Assembly: GCA_020747015.1 (NCBI GenBank) | Contig: JAGTJM010000023.1 | Location: forward strand, 62,001 to 126,000 | Direction: 5' to 3' | Source: Pyrenochaeta sp. MPI-SDFR-AT-0127 | Taxonomy: Eukaryota; Ascomycota; Dothideomycetes; Pleosporales; Cucurbitariaceae | DNA length: 64,000 bases | In this document: piece by piece, positions 22,156 through 32,436 of the stretch | Layout of the letters: each line of letters begins with the position of its first letter | Numbering within the stretch: position 1 is the stretch's first letter | Made by a program: the position numbers and the translations under genes | The notes under the pieces: model-generated | Seen by the model: only the letters and a program-made list of their open reading frames with translations | The model's database searches: none | What the model was told of the DNA's origin: nothing

Positions 22156-24384
22156 ATGCCCTCTACCAGCGACTCTGCGAGAGCCACGAATCCAGCCCGC
22201 ACTGGTGCTCCACCACAATCACCGCCCACCAGCTATCGTGACTCCACGCTAGCCCTCTTCACCCTGCTGCTGGCCTTGCGCATCGGGAATGCATTGACGC
22301 TGCGCTCCTTCTTCCAGCCCGACGAGTTCTTCCAGTCTCTCGAGCCCGCATGGCAGCTGGCCTTTGGTAGCGACGCCAATGCCTGGATAACTTGGGTAAT
22401 TTTCTGCTCCTCTGCCTTGTCTGGTCGTCGTCGTCGTCGTTGTTGTCGTCTGTCGTCTTACAAGCTCTTCAGGAGTGGATTACCCGATTGCGGTCGTCGC
22501 TGCACCCAGCGCTATTTGCAGCAGTCTATCGACTCGCGGCGCTTCTGGCACGCATCTGTGGCTTGACTCCGTCTGCTAGAGCCGAACTACTCATCGCTGC
22601 CCCCAAGCTGGTCCAAGCCGTCTTTGCTGCGCTGCTCGATTACTACACCTGGAATCTCGCCGAGAAAATCCACGGTCGTCGCAGTCGCACCGCCCTCGCT
22701 GCAGTAGGTCATCAAACCCGCAATTTCATCTGTGCCAATCTCTGATATGTGCCTCCGCGTCATTTTAGCTTGCCCTGTCTGTCTGCAGCCCGTGGCAATG
22801 GTTCTGCTCAACCCGAACCCTGTCTAATTGCCTTGAGACGACTATCACATCGATAGCCATCTACTATTGGCCTTGGCACTGGCTAGGTACCGCAACTGTT
22901 AGGGATACTGGGGCCAAGGATAAATCCCAGATTGCGCTCCAACAGGACCTCGGCTCCATTTCAGAGTAAGTTGGCCAATTCAAGATAAAAAAAAATACTG
23001 TTCTGCTCCGTTCTACGGCGCCAGATTGGGCCGATGCTCACGCTCATGCAGGTTGCGTCGCTCGCTGCTGCTGGCAGCATTTGCTTGCGTACTCCGACCC
23101 ACCAATGCCCTAGTCTGGCTGTCCGTGTCCGTTCCAACACTCTGGCACGCCTCGAAACGGCTGCGGTATGTGTTGGTCCGCGAAATTTTATTTTGCGGGT
23201 AAGTGTTCAGTCTCGCTCTACCTGCATCCGCTGCACCTAGTTTCCCCACTGTCGATGCATCGCTTCGGCTACAAGCATGCATCTTCTGTAAACTACTGTG
23301 CCTGGGGCGGCCACCAGACAATTGTTCGACTGACGATGCTAGGTCCGCTGTCCTCGCATGTTCGATTGCGTCGGACAGACTCTACTATGGGGCCTGGACT
23401 CTCCCACCGCTTCGTTTCCTCTACTTCAATATTGCTCAGTCATTAGCCGTCTTCTATGGGAGAAACCGGGCGGACTACTATTTCACCGAGGGATTGCCGC
23501 TTTTGCTTACCACAGCGTTGCCGTTTGCGGTTGTTGGTATATGGCAGTCAGTGCAGGGCTCTGGGCCGCATCACTCGCCAGTGGCTGGATCAACTGAGTC
23601 CTCTATACAGCACTCAACGTTGAAATGCCTAGCATGGTCATCGCTCATCATGACGGCAGTGTTGAGCATGATATCACACAAGGAAGTACGTTTCCTCTAC
23701 CCAATCTTGCCCTTCCTACATGTTTTATCCGCCAAACCTCTCAATGCCTTCCTCCCTGTCAATGCATCAATGCTTCGCAAAGCGATCTTAATTTTTCTTG
23801 TCGCCACAAATGCACTACTCGCGGGGTACGCATCCCAAGTTCACCAGCGTGGGGTGATTGACGTACTCGACTATGTACGGCACAAGCATGAAGCGAGAAG
23901 CAGCCTATCATCTCAGCACGGCGCTGCTCCAAATACTACAGTAGGCTTCCTGATGCCCTGCCACTCTACCCCATGGCGCTCTCATCTTATCCACCCCCAA
24001 ATCTCCGCATGGGCCTTGACCTGCGAACCACCCTTGGACATTCCTCTCTCGGAACGCTCTGGCTACCTTGACGAGGCGGATGAATTTTACATCAAGCCTG
24101 GCCCGACTTCTTGGCTGCGAAGGAATATGGAAGACACCCAAACCATCAAGGCTAGCGGGTCGAGATCTGGACAGCACTGGATGCGACAGGATCCAAAGTT
24201 CAAAAAGAAATACAGACGCGAGTGGCCGCAGAATCTGGTCTTTTTTGAGCAACTGGAGCCAACCATGAGACAGTACCTCGACGGCACCAGATACAGAGAG
24301 TGCTGGAGGGGCTTCAACAGTCACTTCCACGACGACCATCGAAGGGTTGGAGATGTTATTGTTTGGTGTCTGGATGGACAGTAG
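22156..24384 (+). CDS. GPI10: GPI mannosyltransferase 3 (GPI10/PIG-B, GT22 family)
   Basis: Five exons, 22156-22395, 22473-22703, 22769-22965, 23052-23198 and 23343-24384, encode 618 residues. All four introns are GT-AG and the joins keep the frame; the first contains a GTC triplet run. The product is a multi-pass ER membrane enzyme that adds the third mannose to GPI anchors from dolichol-phosphate-mannose. The diagnostic loop FFQPDEFFQSLEPAW (52-66) holds the acidic pair typical of GT22. SPWQWFCSTRT, LRPTNALVW, DRLYYGAWTLPPLRF and the family hallmark HKEVRFLYPILPF follow in order. The join from exon 4 to exon 5 is fixed by the sequence REILFCG/SAVLACSIASDRLYYG. The ATG at 22156 is the first that leaves a short hydrophilic N terminus; an in-frame upstream start is possible. 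Confidence 0.92.
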
Positions 24385-24929
24385 ATGAATCCGTGTATCA
24401 AGTCTGCACCGAGATATATATACATGTACGTATATACAAGCGTGTATAATCTAATGTAATATACATGAGTTTTCGCTTGGTCGAATAGACCTCTACAAGC
24501 CCTTGCACCAACATTGCACACATTGTGATGGAACATCCGTATGCACTTAGGAGGGGTCATTCAATTCAATCAATCTGTACTCATCATCACTCTCAATTCC
24601 TCCGGCTCCCGACTTCTGCTAATTCCTGCTTACCCTTGGCCAGGCGTGGAATTGACCGTGAGCCACCTCTCCAACACAGCAACAAAGTGGCCTTGTTACA
24701 TTCGCAAGAGCAACAATGGCAGAGTGGAAAGAAATTCAGTAGAGATGGACGTGGAAATGGATTCTACGGAGGAGTACTGGTAATTTACATATCCTCAGTT
24801 TATATGCTTCATTAACATCACTTGGTAAGAGTTGCTTGTTGAACCGGGCCCCCATATCCAACGCCAATTAGTATTTGGATTTGAGCAAAACTTAAGCATG
24901 TATCAAGTCGACGGGCACCAACTTTTTTG
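24385..24929. other. Spacer between convergent genes
   Basis: About 545 bases between the ends of GPI10 and the DUF3984-like gene. It includes an AT-rich TATATA/TACATG stretch near 24410-24470. No gene recognised. Confidence 0.6.
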
Positions 24930-26210
24930 TCATGATAGCAAAGCCTTGGAAGCAACGCTCAAAAGCCAAGCCGCATCCTGCCATCCGCCGGTTTCTTCGT
25001 TGGCGGGTAGACGCTGCGCGTCCGCTGTGGTTGGTCTGCTGTCGTCATCTGTCTTTGTACTGCTGTCGGTTGCATCGCGTGCCTTGAGGGCCGAGGCGGC
25101 AACGATGGCTTCGCGTTCGAGCTTGCGTCGTTTGGCCTCGACTTCTCGCCGGAGCTTGAGCTCTTCTTTGGTCACATTGTCTAGTGTCAATGCACTACTG
25201 GTGTCTTCTTCTTCCTCCTCTTCACTGCCCTCTCCGTCCTCGTCCACGTCAAATAATGTCCATCCAATCAGTCTGTCCATCCATCCGCCAAGTCCGAACC
25301 CGCGTTCTCGTGCTAGACGAGCGACTTCTTCCTCGTCGCCGTCAGACTCCCCGTCCCCTTCGACAAAGTCAGGCTCCAGGAAGCGTTCTTCCAGCTCCTC
25401 GAAGCTCTGGCGTCCACTTTGCGACTTTAAGCCCGCAGACATGATCAAATCAGCCCGACTACCCACTCTGCTGCCTCGCCGACTCTGGCGGGCGCTGGGG
25501 ACGCGGGAGCCCACGCGACTTGTGATTCTGCTTCCGGCTCTTGACATGCGCGGGGAGAAGAAAGTGGGAAAGTCGATTTCACTGAGGTGTTCGCCAGATA
25601 GCAAGGCCATGTGCCGCGAGTCGTGTGAAGAGTGTTGCTCGTACTCATTGCTCTCTTGGACGAGACTTGTCGAGCTCTCCCTCCTTACCAGCCATCCCTG
25701 GCCCTTGCTATCTCTCGTTTCGCCCGCAATAGCCAGGCCTGCGCGGTGAAACCACTCGTCATTTGCTTCGCTGGTGTGGTGTTTTACGAGCGGCATGCTC
25801 AAAGGTAGTGGGGCCGTGCCTTTGCGAATATGGTGCCTCTTCTCGCTACCTCGGGGCTCGTCGGCAAAGCTCACACCTGGATGCAATGTACTTGTACTCT
25901 TCGCCTTTGGTATATCTCCAGCATCACGCACTGTGGGGTCAACACTGATAACATAGCCATCATATGCATATGACTTCTTCGGCCGATGCCGCGAGTTGCT
26001 GCGACTCTGGCTCAGACTGAGAATCCCCGGCGTGGTTGGCGCAGATTTCTGCGCAATATACGAAGTACTCGGTGTGCGGACAGCTTGATCATCAGGTGAG
26101 GGTGGTGCGGATGCGTCGAGCGGATAGTTCGCACTGAGCGGGGCTAGGGAGAGATTATGCAGATTGGGGTAAGAGCGACGGGAGCGCGAAGTTGAGCGTG
26201 GCGTTTCCAT
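24930..26210 (-). CDS. Fungal DUF3984-like protein
   Basis: Single exon of 426 residues from the ATG at 26210; a longer in-frame start at 26324 would add a 38-residue extension that looks like untranslated leader. Near the N terminus it has RSYPNLHNLSLAPLS and later TPGILSLSQSRS and RPKKSYAYDGYVISVDP. The middle holds TSEANDEWFHRAGLAIAGE and a run of SRxxSR repeats. The C-terminal third has an acidic patch, GGWMDRLIGWTLFDVDED, and then a Lys/Arg/Glu helix ending in WLLSVASKALLS. The motif order fits the fungal DUF3984 family as I remember it, whose function is unknown. No enzyme motif or membrane segment is present. Confidence 0.7.
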   Translation of the reverse strand: METPRSTSRSRRSYPNLHNLSLAPLSANYPLDASAPPSPDDQAVRTPSTSYIAQKSAPTTPGILSLSQSRSNSRHRPKKSYAYDGYVISVDPTVRDAGDIPKAKSTSTLHPGVSFADEPRGSEKRHHIRKGTAPLPLSMPLVKHHTSEANDEWFHRAGLAIAGETRDSKGQGWLVRRESSTSLVQESNEYEQHSSHDSRHMALLSGEHLSEIDFPTFFSPRMSRAGSRITSRVGSRVPSARQSRRGSRVGSRADLIMSAGLKSQSGRQSFEELEERFLEPDFVEGDGESDGDEEEVARLARERGFGLGGWMDRLIGWTLFDVDEDGEGSEEEEEEDTSSALTLDNVTKEELKLRREVEAKRRKLEREAIVAASALKARDATDSSTKTDDDSRPTTADAQRLPANEETGGWQDAAWLLSVASKALLS

Positions 26211-27864
26211 TGCACTCAGCAGAAGGAAGAAGCAGAGAAGGATACCAGACGATTGAGAAACTGATATGTTCGCTGATGGTGGAGTGACCGAGGTTCGATC
26301 AACTTTCACAACTGACCGACGCACAGACGCAATCTGGGGACGGGAAGCTCGCTTATGGTTAGCGGACGATCACTAGGGCCTTCACGTGAAAGCGGTGAGA
26401 CGAGCATCTTGAACGCGTTCAAATTCTTCAGCACTGCGAATATGAAAGTGATTAATGACTGGTGATACGCATAGTGGAATGAGGAATCGCGTGTCCATGG
26501 CGGATTAGCGTAGAATGACGGCGAAACAGTGGTAAGCACAGTGGCGAATCAGGAAGAGCGGCAACAAGACCGGCCCACGACGGCAGCACAACGTCTTTTT
26601 TGGAGGCGAGGATTGGGCAACTTGTGAGCCGATTCACTCAACGAGACCGCCCAGCAAGGCAAATGTAGGACTCCAGTGGCACGATGACGGGGGTCAACGG
26701 CCGATTTTTCGCGAAGACTTGGGACCGAGACGGCGCTGAGACGGTACTATTCTCTCCGTATCCATGTGTTGCCTAAGCGGGGTGATCAATAAGGAGCAAT
26801 TCGACGCGAAGCCACTTGGCGCTTGCGTTGTTGTTAAATGATCACTCACCATTTGCGTGGTTGAAGCGCGGCTCACGTGCTGTTTTGCTCATTGTGTGAA
26901 CTCCCCAGAGCCTCATCACGCAACCATCTGCAGTTTGCCTCGAAAAGAACGACACCGGCAGCGTTCCTGCGTCTGTTGCAACCCCCCACCGGCGTTTGGC
27001 GCGAGTGACGTACATATAACACTTGGCGACCCTGGAGATCCACTGCATAGTCGGTTATGTAAGCGTGCATGATTGGGGTCTTATTAGTGAAGCTGGCACC
27101 ACCCTACCTCTCCCATCCACGACATTGGCAACCATATAATCAAACAAGGCTCGCACCACCCCCGCGTAACACGGTCTGACCTCGTCGCTACCGCTTTGTA
27201 CGATTCGCCCACACACTGTATTGGCGTGCACCACGACACCCGCCCCTACACCCTTTCCTGCCCTGCAAAATGAATCTTGCCTCTTTGCAGTATACCCGCA
27301 AGAAGCCTTCAACATGTCTGCTTTAACCAGGCGGTGATCGCGAAGTAAGTCAATCCACCACTCGCAGTATTCTCCTTTTCTGTCCAATCTATTCCTTCAT
27401 TTTTCGCCGCGGCACCACGCTCGACATGGAAGGTCGCGTGCTCCCTTATGATGGCGAGGCTGCCTGGACGTGACTCCTTGGGTCGTCTTGCGAGTACCCA
27501 AGGATCAAACGTTGAGCGTCACGATAGTATCTTTCTATTTCGCGTTCTTTGCTAATGCAATGTTGAAAAGGCTGCCAGCGTCGGCTTCTGGCCCCGTTGC
27601 CCTCTTCCCACAGTCAGCTCTTCCGCACCCCGACATCCGCCTTCCTCGCGCAAAAGCATATAATTCTCCCAACGACACCAACTGTTTTAATCTGTCCAGT
27701 ATCACTGGGTAAATCACGTAGATAAGCGTGCGAAATCCGCGACCCCTAGCTGCTTTGAAAGCTGTTTTCATCGACCAGGCGTTGCATCAGCAGCACGTAA
27801 GGCTTAGCCTGCTCAGTAAACGCATCCTCTACACTAGGCTGAAGATCTCGCGACGCAAACAATC
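26211..27864. promoter_or_regulatory. Divergent region between DUF3984-like and SIW14-like genes
   Basis: About 1.65 kb without a supportable gene. It holds the promoters of both flanking genes. Short ATG-started frames in the last 600 bases before 27865 could act as upstream reading frames in a long SIW14 leader, which is speculation. Confidence 0.45.
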
Positions 27865-28671
27865 ATGACTATGACAGACACTCCCGTCAGCCAGAGCGAG
27901 GATGCTCAGCAAAGCATGTACGACAAAGTCAGGGACTTTGTTCATTCCCTTGGGCTCTCCGTGAGCGATGGACTGACCCTTCATGCCGGCTCAACCACGC
28001 ACGAGGATCTTCCTCATGATCACGAGTGCTCTATAGCTTGCATGCCAGAGTCTCGAGGAACCGTGACGCCGGCTACCTCCATCCGATCAGCTCATGAGCG
28101 CCTGCACTCCCTTATCCCTCCTACGAATTATGGTGCTGTACTGCCCGGCAGTGTCTATCGTAGCAGCTATCCCGAGGAAAAGAACTATGAGTTCATCAAG
28201 GACCTCAACATCAAGAGCATCCTGACACTCGTCCCTGAGCCTCTCTCTCCTGAGTATCAAGGCTTCATGAAGGAGGCTGGAATCCAGCATTTCCACGTCC
28301 ACATCAAGGCCAATAAGGGCGAGGTCCGCGTCGACTCGTGCGAAATGTCACGAGCTTTACGCTTGATTATGGACCGCGCCAATCATCCCATCCTCATCCA
28401 TTGCAACAAAGGCAAGCATCGCACCGGATGCACAGTTGCCTGCTTCCGTAGGATTCTCGGTCTGGATCTGGACTCGATCCGTGAAGAATATCATACCTAC
28501 GCCGGTGTAAAGGCTCGGTTCCTGGACGAAGTCTTCTTCGAAAACTTCGATCTCAATTTGGTCATGTGGATCGCCCGCCAGGAAGGTTGGGTGGCTCCTG
28601 AGATCGAGATTGCTCCGCCGTCGCCGCCAGAGTCAGTCACATCTCTGATCGGTACGAAGGTGCTTGCTTAG
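27865..28671 (+). CDS. SIW14: SIW14-type atypical dual-specificity / inositol pyrophosphate phosphatase
   Basis: Single exon, 268 residues. The CX5R phosphatase signature is HCNKGKHRTGC at 179-189, with the catalytic Cys at 180 and Arg at 186. The Lys-rich loop is the mark of the Siw14/Oca (plant PFA-DSP) group, which removes the beta-phosphate from 5-diphosphoinositol phosphates in vitro. Other family features are NYGAVLPGSVYRSSYPE, IKSILTLVPEPLSPEY, and YHTYAGVKARFLDEVFFENFD after the loop. The first 80 residues are variable and hydrophilic. Two Met codons (1 and 3) could start the protein. The cytoplasm is the likely place of action. Narrower assignment to SIW14 rather than a paralogue such as OCA1 is moderately sure. 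Confidence 0.88.
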   Translation: MTMTDTPVSQSEDAQQSMYDKVRDFVHSLGLSVSDGLTLHAGSTTHEDLPHDHECSIACMPESRGTVTPATSIRSAHERLHSLIPPTNYGAVLPGSVYRSSYPEEKNYEFIKDLNIKSILTLVPEPLSPEYQGFMKEAGIQHFHVHIKANKGEVRVDSCEMSRALRLIMDRANHPILIHCNKGKHRTGCTVACFRRILGLDLDSIREEYHTYAGVKARFLDEVFFENFDLNLVMWIARQEGWVAPEIEIAPPSPPESVTSLIGTKVLA

Positions 28672-29906
28672 TTACTTTCCTTTGTCAAACATTGCATCTA
28701 CTGGTGTCCTCAGAAGGGGACAAAACCAGGCATAGATTGCTTTTCCTATGTTTCAGCGCGGCGTCGCGGGTCAAAGAGATACCAACATATGGGCATTGGA
28801 TACTGGATTAAGGCGTTCAATAGGAATTGGCCCTGCAGAAACAGTGTGCCGAACAGTGATGTAGCTCCCTAGTAAAAGGGAGGACATAGTGGAACGATGG
28901 TAGGGCCTAACCATTGTCATTTACTTCAATTGTTGCACAATTGTTCATTACTCCAAATTTATATACAGTAGAGTGCGCAGAGTGTTACAGATATGGCTCT
29001 CTTCTACGGAACAACACCAACTATAAAGGACTAATATACACTCCATTGACTCCAGAATATACATTCTTTACCTGGGTCATTTTGACCCAGGAAACAGAAC
29101 GCTGACTAGGAGTTTTCAGTGCAGAATAAATGTGGCTGTCAACACAGTCTATGAACCTGCAACGGAGACCTGCAAGAATGGCTTTTTGAAACGGTAGTAC
29201 CCATTGACGCATTGACGCTCATCTACCGTGGCTCAGAGCATTCCGATCGCGTTTTATCGGTCAAGCAACGTGAAAGATGTCTGAACCAGAATGCTATTAG
29301 GTCTGGCTAAGATTGATTTCTCCTATTGTTAGGGTGGCTCTCAAGCTGCTGTGCCACATCATTTTCACTGGAATCTGCCAAAGCAACAGGGAACCTGCGC
29401 CTAGGTGGTAGTAGTAGCAACAATTGCATGGACAGTGGGTCGAGGCAGTTCCCTGTGGACTGCAACTCCTTGTATTGTGTTCTCATTCGACTTCGGTGCG
29501 CCGACATATGCACATAATTCTCCGGATCGACGCTTTTGATTACATAGTCTGCCGTGGGCGGTTTGAAACGAAATCGCTGTTCCGATTTATGCGTGAATGC
29601 CTTCGTGGTCATGATATAGTTTCAGATAATGAAGGCATCGATGTGGCAAAGATAGATGGGTGGCTACTACAGGCGTGAGGCTGAGGAACATGCAGATAGT
29701 GTGAAAATTCAATGGAGATCGAGGCGTAGCGTAGACGGAACTCGGCTAGATGTCATGATCATTCTACGAGCTTTGTGCCTATATTGTTCACTTGTAAAGT
29801 AACTCCAGAATATTTACAAGACCGAAGTTTTGCAGTAGGCAATCTCCTACGAACGTGGTGCATAACCCTAGAACAAATCAGTGCTCTGCGACTGTACTGC
29901 AAACTT
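28672..29906. other. Gene-free, AT-rich interval
   Basis: About 1.2 kb between the phosphatase and the aldo/keto reductase. One minus-strand frame at 29307-29612 has no recognised domain. No gene is supported. Confidence 0.5.
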
Positions 29907-31212
29907 TCAACTTACGGGCTGTTTTGGCGGCGCATCGATCCATGCGGCCATATGATAATGCACTTGATCTGCCGCAGTCAAATGAGTGTTGTACTTCTTC
30001 CCGAAAAGGAAGGTGTTCGGAAACAGCGGGTTGAAAGGCACAGCGCCATGGATCTCATCAATCTCTTCTTTCGAAAGCGAAATGCCCATTGTAGCAGGTA
30101 GGAGCTTGACGTGTTCGATGGTTTGCACGCCAACAATTGGGAATACGTTTGTAGACTGGTGGAAGAGGTATGCTAAAGCCTATAGGGCAGTGAGCAGTGT
30201 GGCCAGTGACAAGTCAGTATACAGGGTAGGACAACTTACAATATCTTGCAGTGTAGCGTTCTTCGCCTTCGCTAGCCGTTCGAGCACACCGCACACCTTG
30301 ATATCATCTTCCGAAGCGCTGTAGAATCCTTTTCCAGCATCTGGGTCAGTGTCCAACTTTTTTCTTTGCTCTGCGCTGACAAGTTGGCCGCCTCCCAGTG
30401 ATGCCCATGACACAATGGCCATACCCTGATCTTCGCACATAGGGATAATCTCCGCTTCCATATCGCGATAGGCGGCATTCCATCGACCTTGGTAGAGAGA
30501 AAATGGTGTGAGACCGTTGCGGCGGGCGACTATCGAACGGGATGTCAGTGACCGAAGAACAATGACAACTTAACAAGAACACCAACATTCATTCGCCTTG
30601 ACAACAACCCAAGCTGGTGTATCGGAGACACCTAGGTAGAGAACTTGCTTAGCCATGATGAGTGCATGAAGATGCCTCATCACTTCTTCAACTGAGCATG
30701 CGATATCCCACCTATCATATCTTCAGCGCCTGTACAGATCCTAATACCCTAGCAGAGACCTACCAGTGAACGTAAAGTATATCAATGTAATCCGTACGCA
30801 ATTTGCGCAGGCTATCTCTCACAGAAATGTGCATACTTTTTGCGCTTGGACCTGTGAAGTTACTTTGGAGTGGTTCGTTGTCGCGATTATACGCCCGATA
30901 CCCAGCGCCATATTTGGTGGCAATGACCATTTGATCCCTGACACCACGCTTCTCCATCCATTCGCCAATGAGCTTTTCTGAATCTTCTGAATTGTATGTG
31001 TTTGCAGTATCGATAAAATTACCCCCTAAGTGGTAGTAGGTGTCTAGAAGAGAGAATGGGTCTTCGCTCTTGCCGAACAGCTTACTCCAGGAATTGCCTA
31101 TGCTGATTCCACCCAGAGCTATGGGGGAGACTTTGACGTTTGCTGTTGGAGAGAGTGTGCGGTGCCAACCCAGGGCTGTCTCTGGCTTTGGCGGAGGGGC
31201 AAAGGGATCCAT
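29907..31212 (-). CDS. Aldo/keto reductase, aryl-alcohol dehydrogenase / norsolorinic-acid-reductase-like
   Basis: Four exons on the minus strand, 31212-30764, 30711-30587, 30529-30240 and 30179-29907, give 378 residues. The introns are GT-AG; the second uses an unusual GTTGGT donor that is fixed by frame (VVVKANE/F/ARRNGLTPF). The fold is the AKR barrel using NADPH. The likely catalytic tetrad is Asp68 and Tyr73 in NFIDTANTY, Lys100 in IATKYG and His149 in DILYVHW. The later LYQGRWNAAYRDME and FPIVGVQTIEHVKLL segments match the AKR9-like fungal group. Such enzymes reduce aromatic aldehydes or polyketide ketones, but no polyketide synthase lies in this window, so the substrate is unknown. It is followed upstream by a DUF3425 regulator on the same strand. 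Confidence 0.87.
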
Positions 31213-31405
31213 TGGAAGCGAAGAATGCGTACAAATATGCTGAAGAGCGTTCAAGTGATAGGCAATGAACCTGCGGCCGAACAGAGGAAATGCATCGAAG
31301 AGCAGCGACGGGTATGAGAACTATGTAGACGCTCCAGCACCGCAATGGTACTTGCGTCACATATGCAGGGATTAAGTATCGGAGATGCAACCAGATGACA
31401 TCCGA

Positions 31406-32436
31406 TCATAACTCCGAGTGGCTTAATTGTCTTGGCATACATGATCGAATTGCATCCTGCAGATCTTTGGAAGTCAAAGGTTTCTCGCCTCTTTTCAAGC
31501 GCCAGTAGTTTGTTGCATTGATAATTTCCTCACACCCGCTGAGTAGCCAAGCCCATTTGCTCAAGAAATTTGTGCCGACCTCCCAATTACGAGGATCCCA
31601 AGGCGAGCCCCAGACGATGAGCATAGGCTGACCCTCTGGATTACTTAAATCGCAAATATCGTGACACAGCTCATCCTCGTCACATATCTCTGGATGTTCG
31701 AAAGCCTGGAGGAGATTGTCCCGGAGTTTTGGCCATGGAAAGAGATCGACCCATGGGTGGTGCTCGATTGTGTATTGTAGTTGGGTTGGCTGAAGGCTTG
31801 CTGGCCAATCTACCATTCGTTGTGAGTATGCTACGCCTAGTCCTGGGCCTTTTTTATTTAAAGGCGAGATGCCATTCCAGTCGTAGTACTCAGAGGTGAC
31901 ACCTAGAAGCGCAGCGTTCCGTGCTAGCGCGTTGGATAGGTTGAACTTGACGAGAAGGGGAAGATGCGACAAAGCCGGGGCTCCTTGCATATAACTTGTG
32001 TATGCATGTTCAGAAAAACGTCTCATCAGTGCCTGTACTCTGGGTGATGCTGTGATGCATCCATTATTGGCGTCCTTTGGAACGCTAGTTGAACCACTGT
32101 GAGGTGAATTCGTGTCTAAGCTATCGTCTCTGGTTGATGTTATTCGTCTATTACGCTTCTCCAAGCTTGTAGCAGTGGGTATTTCAGTCAATTGTGAGGC
32201 TTTCTTGTGAGCGCGTGCCCCTAAAGCAACGTTAGTGTGAAAAGTTGTTCCAGATGAAGAACTTTTTATTGCCACTGACTTCGAGCGCGTTGGTTAAGGC
32301 GATTCTGCAATTTCCTCCGCTCTGCGGGGTTCGTTACACCTGTCCAATCCTCCTTCTCATTGCGCAGATCCAACCGTTCAGATGACCAACCTAGCTCGAC
32401 AGGTGCTGCAGTCGCTCTTGTCGGAGATGCTGACAT
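31406..32436 (-). CDS. bZIP-like DUF3425 transcription regulator
   Basis: Exons 32436-32280 and 32220-31406 encode 323 residues. The 58-base intron (GTCAGT to TTTAG, with a CTAAC branch site) splits an Arg codon and joins NPAERRKLQNRLNQRAR to RARAHKK, a bZIP-like basic region at about 36-59 without an obvious leucine zipper. After a Ser/Thr-rich linker, residues about 110-310 have the DUF3425 pattern: LPLLVKFNLSNALARNA, SLQPTQLQYTIEHHPWVDLFPWP, DICDLSNPEGQP, WGSPWDPRNWEV and a final FLSKWAWLLSGCEEI. These proteins are fungal transcription regulators, often beside metabolic genes. It lies 193 bases upstream of the aldo/keto reductase on the same strand, so control of that gene is possible but unproven. 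Confidence 0.82.
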